A stretch of DNA of 64,000 nt, from the NCBI GenBank assembly GCA_038318385.1, contig JBBQCD010000008.1, forward strand, positions 37,216 to 101,215. Direction: 5' to 3'. The notes below the pieces were generated by a model. That model saw nothing but the letters and a program-made list of their open reading frames with translations. It did no database searches and had not been told where the DNA came from. This stretch comes from Schlegelella_A sp038318385. Its GTDB lineage: Bacteria; Pseudomonadota; Gammaproteobacteria; Burkholderiales; Burkholderiaceae_C. A program made the position numbers and the translations under genes. Positions within the stretch are counted from its first letter, which is position 1; the number at the start of each line of letters is the position of its first letter. Shown here piece after piece: positions 51,779 through 61,706 of this stretch.

Positions 51779-52798
51779 TCAGCCCACCCGCACCAGCTGC
51801 TTGCCGAAGTTCTTTCCCTTCAGCAACCCGAGGAAGGCCTCGGGTGCCGCTTCCAGCCCTTCGGCGATCGTCTCGCGGTACTTGAGCTTGCCGGTGGCGA
51901 CGAGCGTGCCGAGCTCCTTCAGCGCTTCCGGCCAGACCTCCATGTGCTCGCTGACGATGAAGCCCTCGACCGTGAGGCGCTGCGTCAGCAGCAGTTGCGG
52001 CTGCTGCAGCGGGATCGGCTGGCCGTCGTAGCCGCTGATCATTCCGCACAGGGAGATCCGGCCGAACGCGTTCATTCGCGCCAGGGTCGCGTCGAGCACG
52101 GCGCCGCCGACGTTCTCGAAGCAGCCGTCGACGCCGTCAGGCGTCGCTTCCTTCAGCGCCGCGTACAGGGACCTGGAATCCCGATGCGCCTTGTAGTCGA
52201 TGCAGGCGTCGAAGCCGAGCTCGCCGGTGACGTAGGCGCACTTGTCGGCGCCGCCGGCGATGCCGACCGCGCGGCAGCCGCGCGTCTTCGCGAGCTGGCC
52301 GACGGCGCTGCCGACCGCGCCGCTGGCGGCGCTGACGACGATCGTCTGTCCCGCCTTCGGCTGGCAGATCTTCATCAGGCCGTACCAGGCGGTGACGCCC
52401 GGCATGCCGACGGCGCCGAGATAGGCCGAGAGCGGGATCCGGCTCGCGTCGACCTTGCGCAGCACGCCGGGCACAGTGGCGTCGACCAGTGCGTGCTCCT
52501 GCCAGCCGCCCATGCCGGCGACGGTATCGCCGGGCTGGTAGCCCGGATGTCGCGAGGCCACCACCTCGCCGACCGTGCCGCCGAGCATCACCTCGCCGAG
52601 CGCCTGCGGCTTGGCGTAGCTCTTGGCGTCGTTCATGCGCCTGCGCATGTAGGGATCGAGGCTGAGGAAGCGGTGGCGCACCAGCACCTGGCCCTCCTGC
52701 GGCTCGGCGATCGGCACCTCCACAAGGCGGAAGTTGTCGGCGCGGGCATCGCCCTCGGGGCGCGAGACGAGGTGGATCTGTCGGTTGAGGCTGGGCAT
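51779..52798 (-). CDS. NADP-dependent medium-chain oxidoreductase (leukotriene B4 dehydrogenase-like)
   Basis: 339-residue zinc-independent MDR protein that would reduce enone-type double bonds with NADPH. Recognisable parts: FLSLDPYMRRRMNDAKSY, GVPGVTAW-like GAVGMPGVTAWYGLMKIC, the nucleotide motif SAASGAVGSAVGQLAK and GCRAVGIAGGADKCAYV. CFENVGGAVLDA and ISGYDG are typical of the LTB4DH/curA group. It sits 18 bases after the thioesterase gene in the ten-gene operon. Confidence 0.9.
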   Translation of the reverse strand: MPSLNRQIHLVSRPEGDARADNFRLVEVPIAEPQEGQVLVRHRFLSLDPYMRRRMNDAKSYAKPQALGEVMLGGTVGEVVASRHPGYQPGDTVAGMGGWQEHALVDATVPGVLRKVDASRIPLSAYLGAVGMPGVTAWYGLMKICQPKAGQTIVVSAASGAVGSAVGQLAKTRGCRAVGIAGGADKCAYVTGELGFDACIDYKAHRDSRSLYAALKEATPDGVDGCFENVGGAVLDATLARMNAFGRISLCGMISGYDGQPIPLQQPQLLLTQRLTVEGFIVSEHMEVWPEALKELGTLVATGKLKYRETIAEGLEAAPEAFLGLLKGKNFGKQLVRVG

Positions 52799-52816
52799 GG
52801 TGGGGAAACTCCGTGT

Positions 52817-53254
52817 TCAATCGGATGCAGCAATGCGCTGGATGCGCCTGCCACCCGCCGGCAGCGCCTTGACGAACTTGAAGGTGCCGGTGGCGTGGGC
52901 GACGAGCTGGCCGCCGGCGTCGACCACCGAGCCTTCGCAGAAGGCCATCGAGGCCGTGCGGTGCAGGCGCCGGCCGGTGGCCACGAGTCGGCCGAGGCCC
53001 GGGCGCATGAAGCTGGTCTTCATCTCGATCGTGACCAGGCCCGAGCTTTCGGCGACGCCCTCGTCGCCCGGAGCGCGTGCGGCGTGCGCCATGGCCACGT
53101 CGAGCAGGGTCATGGTGACGCCGCCGTGGGCCACGCCCCAGGAATTGTTGAGTTCGTCGCGCAACTGCAGCGCGATCTCGGCCTCGCCCTTCTCGAATCG
53201 GAGCAGCTCGAAGCCGAGCAGGTCGACGAAGGGAATCTCGACCTGGAAGTTCAT
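52817..53254 (-). CDS. PaaI-type hotdog-fold thioesterase
   Basis: 145-residue acyl-CoA thioesterase-like protein. The hotdog fold is visible with the active-site region NSWGVAHGGVTMTLLDVAMA (HGG helix) and beta strands TIEMKTSFMRPGLGRLVATG and CEGSVVDAGGQLVAHATGTF. Probably hydrolyses acyl-CoA intermediates to balance CoA within the catabolic operon. It lies 76 bases after the SDR gene at 53331 in the direction of transcription and 18 bases before the MDR reductase. Confidence 0.88.
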   Translation of the reverse strand: MNFQVEIPFVDLLGFELLRFEKGEAEIALQLRDELNNSWGVAHGGVTMTLLDVAMAHAARAPGDEGVAESSGLVTIEMKTSFMRPGLGRLVATGRRLHRTASMAFCEGSVVDAGGQLVAHATGTFKFVKALPAGGRRIQRIAASD

Positions 53255-53330
53255 GACGGCCGGCCGCCGGGGCGCCCTGAGGCCGGCCGCGCCCCCTCGG
53301 GAGGCAGCGACCGCAGGAAGCGTGGGGGCT

Positions 53331-54122
<792 letters not shown>

Positions 54123-54164
54123 GGATGTCTCCTCGATGAATCGGTTTGGGAAAGGAGTCGCGGT

Positions 54165-54368
54165 TCAGGCATCGCCGCGATCGGCCAGGCGCGAACGGAC
54201 ATAGATCAGCACCACGCCGGCCGCCGCCCCGGCGAGGCCGACAAGGCCGACGCCCCAGCCGTAGTCGAAGCCGTCGCGCGACAGGGCAACACCCAGCCCG
54301 CAGAGCAGCAAGCCGCCGTAGATCAGGACCCAGACCAGGAGGTCGAGCCGCCCGGCCGAGAGCTTCAA
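54165..54368 (-). CDS. Small two-helix membrane protein coupled to acyl-CoA dehydrogenase
   Basis: 67-residue protein beginning (M)KLSAGRLDLLVWVLIYGG, with two predicted membrane helices, LLVWVLIYGGLLLCGLGVAL and VGLVGLAGAAAGVVLIYV, joined by SRDGFDYGWG and ending in a basic tail RSRLADRGDA. The TTG start at 54368 overlaps the stop of the acyl-CoA dehydrogenase gene (TTGA), and GAGGAC lies 6 bases upstream. Too short to be caught easily by gene finders. It may anchor a protein of the operon to the membrane; no function is known. Confidence 0.72.
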   Translation of the reverse strand: MKLSAGRLDLLVWVLIYGGLLLCGLGVALSRDGFDYGWGVGLVGLAGAAAGVVLIYVRSRLADRGDA

Positions 54369-56209
54369 AACGAGTCCTCGGTCATCGTCCGGCAGGTGTC
54401 GTCGCGGCGCTCGACCACGCCGAGCCAGGCGCCGATCTTCGGCAGCTCGTAGGCGAAGAAATAGCGGCAGGCGGCAAGGCGACCGCGCTGCGCGGCATCC
54501 GGATCGGCCGCGGCGACACGCACGGCGACGTCGAGCCAGATCCAGGCGAGCACGACATGGCCGAAGGCCTGCAGGTACGGCGTCGCGTTGGCGAGCGCGT
54601 CCTCGGGCGAGCCGGTCGACCACGCGGCGCGGGTCGCGGCCGCGAGATGGTCGCTGGCGGCATCCAGGGCATCGGCATGCGCGGCGAGCGTCTCCACGGC
54701 CCGCGCCCGCCCTGTCGTTTCGGCCATCGTTTCGCGCAGCAGCGCGAGGCCGGCGCCCTCGTCCATCACCACCTTGCGGCCGAGCAGGTCGAGCGCCTGG
54801 ATGCCGTGCGTGCCCTCGTGGATCATGTTGAGGCGGTTGTCGCGCCAGTACTGCTCGACCGGAAAGTCGCGGGTGTAGCCGTAGCCGCCGAGCACCTGGA
54901 TCGCCAGGCTGTTGGCCTCGAGACACCACTCGCTCGGCCAGCTCTTGGCGATCGGCGTCAGCACCTCGAGCAAGAGGTGGGCGCGCGCCCTCGCGTCGTC
55001 CTCGCCGGTGTGCAGCTCGTCGACCCGGCGGGCGCAGTAGAGCTCCAGAGCGAGCGCGCCTTCGCAATAGCTCTTCTGCGCCAGCAACATGCGCTTGACG
55101 TCGGCGTGCTCGATGATGCGCACCGGCGGCTTCGCGGCGTCCTTGCCGCCCGGGCCGATCGGCCGCCCCTGCGGCCGATCCTTCGCGTAGGCGAGCGAGA
55201 CCTCGTAGCCGGCGTAGCCGAGCATGGTCGCGCCCAGGCCGACGGCGATGCGCGCCTCGTTCATCATGTGGAACATGCAGCGCAGGCCTTCGCCCGGGCG
55301 ACCGACGAGGTAGCCCACCGCGCCGGATCCGGCGCCGTCGAGCCCGCCGCCACGCAGCCGGTGCTTGCCCTCGCCGAAATTGAGCAGCGTGTTCGGAATG
55401 CCGCGGTAGCCGAGCTTGTGGTTCAACCCGGCCAGCGCGACATCGTTGCGCTCGCCGGTGAGCTCGCCCTTGGCGCCGACCATCTTCTTGGGCACGATGA
55501 AGAGCGAGATGCCGCGCGTGCCGGGCACCAGGCGGCCTTCTTCGTCCGGGATCTTGGCGAGCACGAGGTGGACGATGTTCTCGGCCAGCTCGTTCTCGCC
55601 GTTCGAGATCCACATCTTGTTGCCGCGAAGACGGTAGCGCGGGCCGAGCGGTTCGCTCGCGAAATCGGCGCCATCGGGCGTGGCGCGGGTGGCGATGTCC
55701 GAGAGGCTGGAGCCGGCCTGCGGCTCGGAGAGGCACATCGTCCCGGTGAAGCGGCCCGCGAACTCGTTCTTCGCGAACACCTCCTTCTGCAGCGGCGTGC
55801 CGTGCGCCATCAGCAGGTTGGCGTTGCCGCTGGTCAACATGCCGCCGCCGCCGATGCCGATCCCGGCCTTGGAGAAGAAGCTGTTCGCCGCCATCTCGAC
55901 GACGCAGGGCAGTTGCATGCCGCCGATCTCGTAGTCCTGGGCCGCGGCCAGCATGCCCGACTCGAAGTAGGCCTTGGCGGCCGCGTGGCTCGATTCCGGC
56001 AGATGCACCTTCTCGCCGTCGAACCAGGGTTCCTCGGTGTCGGCAAGGCGGTTGAACGGCGCGTACTTCTCGCGAGCGATCTTCTCGCAGGTGTCGAGCA
56101 CCGAATCGAAGGTCTCGCGCGAGTGGTCGGCGAAGCGCGGACGCGAGCGCAGCGACTCGACCTCGAGCCAGTCGTGGAGAAGAAAGTCGACGGTTTGCCG
56201 GTAGCTCAC
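54365..56209 (-). CDS. Acyl-CoA dehydrogenase, long form with C-terminal domain
   Basis: 614-residue FAD-dependent acyl-CoA dehydrogenase, which introduces the alpha-beta double bond and passes electrons to ETF. Visible are the mid-domain FAD segment TGTMCLSEPQAGSSLSDIAT, WISNGENELAENIVHLVLAK, the catalytic glutamate in MIHEGTHGIQALDLLGRK and GGYGYTRDFPVEQYWRD. A C-terminal extra domain of about 130 residues follows, as in the 600-residue branch of the family. The GTG start overlaps the upstream hydrolase stop (GTGA), and the end overlaps the small membrane protein. etfB at the left edge of the window carries the same operator core as this operon. Confidence 0.93.
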   Translation of the reverse strand: MSYRQTVDFLLHDWLEVESLRSRPRFADHSRETFDSVLDTCEKIAREKYAPFNRLADTEEPWFDGEKVHLPESSHAAAKAYFESGMLAAAQDYEIGGMQLPCVVEMAANSFFSKAGIGIGGGGMLTSGNANLLMAHGTPLQKEVFAKNEFAGRFTGTMCLSEPQAGSSLSDIATRATPDGADFASEPLGPRYRLRGNKMWISNGENELAENIVHLVLAKIPDEEGRLVPGTRGISLFIVPKKMVGAKGELTGERNDVALAGLNHKLGYRGIPNTLLNFGEGKHRLRGGGLDGAGSGAVGYLVGRPGEGLRCMFHMMNEARIAVGLGATMLGYAGYEVSLAYAKDRPQGRPIGPGGKDAAKPPVRIIEHADVKRMLLAQKSYCEGALALELYCARRVDELHTGEDDARARAHLLLEVLTPIAKSWPSEWCLEANSLAIQVLGGYGYTRDFPVEQYWRDNRLNMIHEGTHGIQALDLLGRKVVMDEGAGLALLRETMAETTGRARAVETLAAHADALDAASDHLAAATRAAWSTGSPEDALANATPYLQAFGHVVLAWIWLDVAVRVAAADPDAAQRGRLAACRYFFAYELPKIGAWLGVVERRDDTCRTMTEDSF

Positions 56210-57144
56210 GAGGGTGCCATCGCGATGACGTCCGAGGACGACGGCGAGCCGGCCTCGAGCCCGAAATGTTCCAGGGCCGCGGCTGCGATCGGTCCGCCCC
56301 ATTCCTGGACGAAGTGCCCGCCCTCGGCCACTTCCATCGGCACCGGACAGCCGCGAATCGTCTTCTGCAGCGAACGCATCGGCACCTCGCCGAGCACCGG
56401 ATCCTTCATGCCGATGGCCATGAAGCTCTCCCCCGACCAGCGCTCGCGCCAGAAAGCGCCTGCCTCGCGGCTGAGCGATGCGCCGGGCGCGTCGTCGCCG
56501 TCGGGCACGAGGTCGGGGAAGGCGCGCAACGCCGCCTTGTAGCGCGGGTCGGGAAAGGGCGCGTCGTACGCGGCGACCTCGGCCGCGCTCAGGTCCGGCT
56601 TGCCGCGCTGGATCAGCTTGCCGACCGGCAGGTCGGCCTGACCGTTCGAATAGGCGCGCCATTGCCTGAAGCCTTCGGTCACCCGGCCGGTACCCAGGCC
56701 GGTGTTCATGACCAGCAATCGCGTAAAGCGCTCCGGCATCGCCTGCGGCAGCGTCAGGCCGAGCAGGCCGCCCCAGTCCTGGCACACCAGCATGACGTTG
56801 CGCAGGTCGAGCCGCTCGACGAACGAGAGCAGCATGTCGCGATGCCTGGCGAAGGTGTGCCACGCTGCGTCGACGGGCTTGTCGGACCTGCCGAAGCCGA
56901 TCAGGTCGGGTGCGACGACGCGCAGGCCGGCGCCGGCGAAGACCGGGATCATGTGCCGATACAGGTAGCTCCATGTCGGATTGCCATGCAGGCAGAGCGC
57001 CATGGCCGGCGCCTCGACCGGACCTTCGTCGAGATAGTGCACGCGGATGGCCTCGGGCCCGCCCAGGCCGTCTGCGTAGTGCGGCGCGAACGGGTAGCCG
57101 GGGAGCGCGCCGAAGCAGGCGTCGGGCGTGCGCAGGATGTCCAT
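56206..57144 (-). CDS. Haloalkane dehalogenase-like alpha/beta hydrolase (HLD-I), second copy
   Basis: 312-residue paralogue of the hydrolase at 23244-24137 with the same residue numbers for the catalytic set: Asp123 in CQDWGG, Asp248 in MKDPVLGE, His277 in GGHFVQEWG, halide-binding Trp124 and Trp162, and HGNPTW at 53-58. The C-terminus extends 15-20 residues beyond copy 1. Its position between thiolase and acyl-CoA dehydrogenase, with a 4-base overlap to the latter, implies it acts on a substrate or by-product of the acyl-CoA pathway; a chlorinated or otherwise activated aliphatic compound is possible, inferred only. Confidence 0.85.
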   Translation of the reverse strand: MDILRTPDACFGALPGYPFAPHYADGLGGPEAIRVHYLDEGPVEAPAMALCLHGNPTWSYLYRHMIPVFAGAGLRVVAPDLIGFGRSDKPVDAAWHTFARHRDMLLSFVERLDLRNVMLVCQDWGGLLGLTLPQAMPERFTRLLVMNTGLGTGRVTEGFRQWRAYSNGQADLPVGKLIQRGKPDLSAAEVAAYDAPFPDPRYKAALRAFPDLVPDGDDAPGASLSREAGAFWRERWSGESFMAIGMKDPVLGEVPMRSLQKTIRGCPVPMEVAEGGHFVQEWGGPIAAAALEHFGLEAGSPSSSDVIAMAPS

Positions 57145-57178
57145 GTCGAAAGGCCGCAGCGCGAGAGGCGCGCCAGCG

Positions 57179-58354
<1,176 letters not shown>

Positions 58355-58374
58355 GGTGATTTCTCCTGGGCGAT

Positions 58375-60468
58375 TCAGTTGAAGGAGCTGCCTTCGGCGG
58401 CCAGCTTCGCGAGCAGCGGTGCCGGCTTCCAGAAGGAGGCGTCGTCGTGCGGGTTGGCGGCAAAGCGCTTCATCGACTGGACGACGTTGAACAGGCCCTT
58501 CGTGTCGGCGTAGTTCATCGGCCCGCCGCGGTGCATCGGGAAGCCGTAGCCGGTGAGGTAGACCATGTCGATATCGCTGGCGCGCTGGGCGATGCCTTCG
58601 TCGACGATCTTCGCGCCTTCGTTGACCAGCGCATAGACCAGCCGATGCACGATCTCGTCGTCGCCGATCTTGCGCGGCGTGATGCCGAGATCGGCGCGGT
58701 GCTTCTCGAGCATGTCGCCCACGACCTTGCTCGGGATCGCGTCGCGCTTGCCCGGAAGATAGTCGTACCAGCCGGCGCCCGTCTTCTGGCCGAAGCGGCC
58801 GAGCTCGCACAGCAGGTCGGCGGTCTTCGAGTAGCGGATGTCGGGCTTCTCGACGTAGCGGCGCTTCCTGATGTACCAGCCGACGTCGTTGCCGGCGAGG
58901 TCGCCCATCCGGAACGGGCCCATCGCCATGCCGAACTTCTCCATCGCCTTGTCGACCTGCTGCGGCGTCGCGCCCTCCTCCAGCAGGAAGCCGGCCTGGC
59001 GGGAGTACTGCTCGATCATCCGGTTGCCGATGAAGCCGTCGGTGACGCCCGAGACGACCGTCGTCTTCCTGATCTTCTTGCCGAGCTGCATCACCGTGGC
59101 GAGCACGTCCTTGGCAGTCTTCTTGCCGCGCACGACCTCGAGCAGCTTCATGACGTTGGCCGGGCTGAAGAAGTGCATCCCGATCACGTCCTCGGGCCGC
59201 TTCGTGAATGCGGCGATCTTGTCCAGGTCGAGCGTGGAGGTGTTCGACGCCAGGATCGCGCCCGGCTTCATCACCTCGTCGAGCGTGTTGAACACCTGCT
59301 CCTTGACCTTCATGTCCTCGAACACGGCCTCGATGACGAGGTCGGCGTCCTTGAGGTCGTCGTACTTCAGCGTCGTCGACAGGAGCGCCATGCGCTCGTC
59401 CAGCTTGTCCTGCTTGAGCTTGCCCTTCTTGACCTGCGCCTCGTAGTTCTTCCTCATGATGCCGACGCCCTTGTCGAGAGCCTCCTGCTTCATCTCGAGC
59501 ATCACGACCGGGATGCCGGCGTTGAGGAAATTCATCGCTATGCCGCCGCCCATCGTGCCGGCGCCGATGACGGCCACCTTCCTGATCGCGCGCACCGGCG
59601 TGTCGGCCGGAACGTCGGGGATCTTGGTCGTCGCGCGCTCGGCGACGAAGGCGTGGCGCAGCGCCTTCGACTCGGGCGTCGCCATGAGCGCCGTGAAGAT
59701 CTCGCGCTCGAGCTTCATGCCGTCGGCGAACTTCATGCGCACCGACGCAGCGACGGCATCGACGCACTTCAGCGGCGCCGGGAAATTCCTCGACATCGCG
59801 CCGACGGTGTTGCGCGCGAACTGGAAGTAGGCGTCGGCATTCGGATAGCTCATCTTCAGCTGACTCACGATCGGCAGCGGCCGCGCGTCGGCCTTCTCGC
59901 GCGCGAACGCGACCGCCGCATCGACGACGTCGCCGTCGACGATCTTGTCGAAGAGCTTCTGGCCGGGCAGCGCGGCCAGCATCTCGCTCTTCACCGGCTC
60001 GCCGCTGACGATCATGTTGAGCGCCGTCTCGACGCCGAGCACGCGCGGCAGCCGCTGCGTGCCGCCGGCGCCCGGAATGAGGCCGATCTTCACTTCCGGC
60101 AGCGCGATCAGTGCGCCCTTCGCGGCGACGCGGTAGTGGCAGCCGAGCGCGAGCTCGAGGCCGCCACCCATCGCGACGGTGTGGACCGCAGCGACGATCG
60201 GTTTCGGGCTCGCCTCGAGCGCGGCGATCACCGAGAGCAGATTCGGCTCGGCGCCGGCCTTCGGCGAGCCGAACTCGCGGATGTCGGCGCCGCCGGAGAA
60301 CGCCTTGCCGGCGCCGGTGACGACGATCGCCTTCACCTTGGTGTCGGCGAGCGCCTTGTCGAGTCCGTCGACGATGCCGCGCCTCGTGTCGTAGCCGAGG
60401 CCGTTGACCGGCGGGTTGTCCATCGTGATGACGGCGACGTCGCCGCGCAACTCGTAATTCGCGCCCAT
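58375..60468 (-). CDS. 3-hydroxyacyl-CoA dehydrogenase/enoyl-CoA hydratase, FadB/FadJ type
   Basis: 697-residue bifunctional beta-oxidation enzyme. The N-terminal crotonase domain (1-190) has the oxyanion loops GAGKAFSGGADIREF and MGGGLELALGCHYRVA with the acidic residues in ALPEVKIGLIPGAGGTQRLP. The middle NAD-binding domain begins VAVIGAGTMGGGIAMNFLNA (about 300) and the C-terminal dehydrogenase domains include NRMIEQYSRQAGFLLEEGA. First gene of the ten-gene leftward operon. The ATG is preceded by GAGGATC. The palindrome GAACGTTCGTTC, adjacent to a TAGAAT -10 candidate, lies 48 bases upstream. Confidence 0.94.
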   Translation of the reverse strand: MGANYELRGDVAVITMDNPPVNGLGYDTRRGIVDGLDKALADTKVKAIVVTGAGKAFSGGADIREFGSPKAGAEPNLLSVIAALEASPKPIVAAVHTVAMGGGLELALGCHYRVAAKGALIALPEVKIGLIPGAGGTQRLPRVLGVETALNMIVSGEPVKSEMLAALPGQKLFDKIVDGDVVDAAVAFAREKADARPLPIVSQLKMSYPNADAYFQFARNTVGAMSRNFPAPLKCVDAVAASVRMKFADGMKLEREIFTALMATPESKALRHAFVAERATTKIPDVPADTPVRAIRKVAVIGAGTMGGGIAMNFLNAGIPVVMLEMKQEALDKGVGIMRKNYEAQVKKGKLKQDKLDERMALLSTTLKYDDLKDADLVIEAVFEDMKVKEQVFNTLDEVMKPGAILASNTSTLDLDKIAAFTKRPEDVIGMHFFSPANVMKLLEVVRGKKTAKDVLATVMQLGKKIRKTTVVSGVTDGFIGNRMIEQYSRQAGFLLEEGATPQQVDKAMEKFGMAMGPFRMGDLAGNDVGWYIRKRRYVEKPDIRYSKTADLLCELGRFGQKTGAGWYDYLPGKRDAIPSKVVGDMLEKHRADLGITPRKIGDDEIVHRLVYALVNEGAKIVDEGIAQRASDIDMVYLTGYGFPMHRGGPMNYADTKGLFNVVQSMKRFAANPHDDASFWKPAPLLAKLAAEGSSFN

Positions 60469-60515
60469 GACAGATCCTCGTGAAGGGCCGCCGCACGACC
60501 GCGCAGCGGCTAAAA

Positions 60516-60534
60516 GAACGTTCGTTCGATTCTA
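60516..60534 (-). promoter_or_regulatory. Operator and -10 candidate of the beta-oxidation operon
   Basis: GAACGTTCGTTC at 60516-60527 has the same GAACGNNCGTTC symmetry as the site before etfB. Directly next to it on the minus strand is TAGAAT (60529-60534), a -10 candidate, so a repressor bound here would cover the transcription start. The -35 region is poor. Confidence 0.5.
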
Positions 60535-60606
60535 GGCGCGCCCCGGACGCGAAGCCGATGAGCATGCACCCCACGGAGCACGACCGCCCGTCGTCGAGAT
60601 AGAGAA

Positions 60607-60990
60607 ATGCCGGAGAGACCTCGACGCATCGCGCCGATGGGATCGACACGGGCGCCGTGGCCTGCGGCGCTGCCGCCGCTCTGGTTCGCGCCGGGCACGA
60701 TCCCTTGCTGTGGTCGCCCTCGGGCCAGCGCAAGGCGGCGTTCGCCGCCGGCCAGCCGCTCGTCGCGACCCGCGCCCTCGAGGCGACATTCGTGCCGCGC
60801 GTGGCGTCCAGCGCTGCCGACGCGGTGGCCCAGGCCGACGTCGTCATGGTCGCCTTGCCAGTCTACGGCCACAAGGCGGTGCTCGACGCGGCCGCGCCCC
60901 ACTTCCGCCAGGGGCAGCCGGTCATCATCGGCTCGCACCTCTCCTTCGGTGCGCTCTACCTGTCCAGGCTGATCGCCCGACTCGGCCGAA
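60607..60990 (+). pseudogene. Octopine/nopaline dehydrogenase-like remnant
   Basis: The 5' part of an NAD(P)-dependent dehydrogenase of the octopine/nopaline or ketopantoate-reductase-like fold. From ATG 60607 it reads MPERPRRIAPMGST, and then the frame must shift near 60640 to continue GAVACGAAAALVRAGHDPLL and WSPSGQRKAAFAAGQPLV, ADAVAQADVVMVALPVYGHK and VIIGSHLSFGALYLSRLIA. The Rossmann start is thus split over two frames and the gene stops after about 120 of an expected 350 or more residues, where livF ends from the opposite side. Both frameshift and truncation mark it as broken. Confidence 0.6.
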
Positions 60991-60996
60991 GTCCGC

Positions 60997-61701
60997 TCAG
61001 ACTTCCAGCCACTCCTTGCGGATCTCGGCGTTTTCGAGCAGCTGGGGCGGCGTGCCTTCGAAGACGATCGAGCCGTGGCCCATGACGTAGCAGCGCTCGG
61101 AGATCGCCATCGCGATCGTCAGCTTCTGCTCGACGAGGAGCACCGAGACGCCGCGCTCCTTCAGCGTCTTCAGGTACTCGGCGACGAGCTCGACGATCTT
61201 GGGCGCGAGGCCTTCGGTGGGCTCGTCGATCATGATCAGATCCGGATCGCCCATCAGCGTGCGGCAAAGCGTCAGCATCTGCTGCTCGCCCCCGGAAAGC
61301 ACGCCCGCTTCGGTGTGCTCGCGCTCCTTCAAGCGCGGGAACATGCGGTACATGTCATCGAACGACCATCGCGGCGCCTTCTTGCCGCTCTTGCGTTTCT
61401 TCTCGCCGAGCTGCAGGTTCTCGTGGACCGTGAGCTTGGGAAAGATGTCGCGGTTCTCGGGCACGTAGCCGATGCCGCGATGGGCGATGTCGTAGGTCTT
61501 CTGGCCCAGGAGCTCCTCGTCGCGCAAGCGGATCGAGCCTTCGCCGTGCACCAGGCCCATGATGGCCTTGACCGTCGTCGACCGCCCCGAGCCGTTACGC
61601 CCGAGCAGGGCGACGATCTCGCCCTCGCCCACCGCCATGTCGACGCCGTGCAGGATGTGGCTCTTGCCGTAGTAGGCGTGCAGGCCCTTCAGCTCCAGCA
61701 T
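60997..61701 (-). CDS. livF: Branched-chain amino acid-type ABC transporter ATP-binding protein LivF
   Basis: 234-residue ATPase of a LivHMGF-type importer. The ABC signature LSGGEQQMLTLCRTLMGDP, Walker B LIMIDEPTEGLAP and the Q-loop region YVPENRDIFPKLTV are normal. The Walker A reads GRNGSGRST, with Arg40 where Lys is expected. It follows livG by 5 bases and is the last gene of the liv operon. Substrate cannot be told from the ATPase; no periplasmic binding protein is in the window. The neighbouring fatty-acid operon makes an aliphatic or aromatic acid possible. Confidence 0.92.
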   Translation of the reverse strand: MLELKGLHAYYGKSHILHGVDMAVGEGEIVALLGRNGSGRSTTVKAIMGLVHGEGSIRLRDEELLGQKTYDIAHRGIGYVPENRDIFPKLTVHENLQLGEKKRKSGKKAPRWSFDDMYRMFPRLKEREHTEAGVLSGGEQQMLTLCRTLMGDPDLIMIDEPTEGLAPKIVELVAEYLKTLKERGVSVLLVEQKLTIAMAISERCYVMGHGSIVFEGTPPQLLENAEIRKEWLEV

Positions 61702-61706
61702 GGCCT

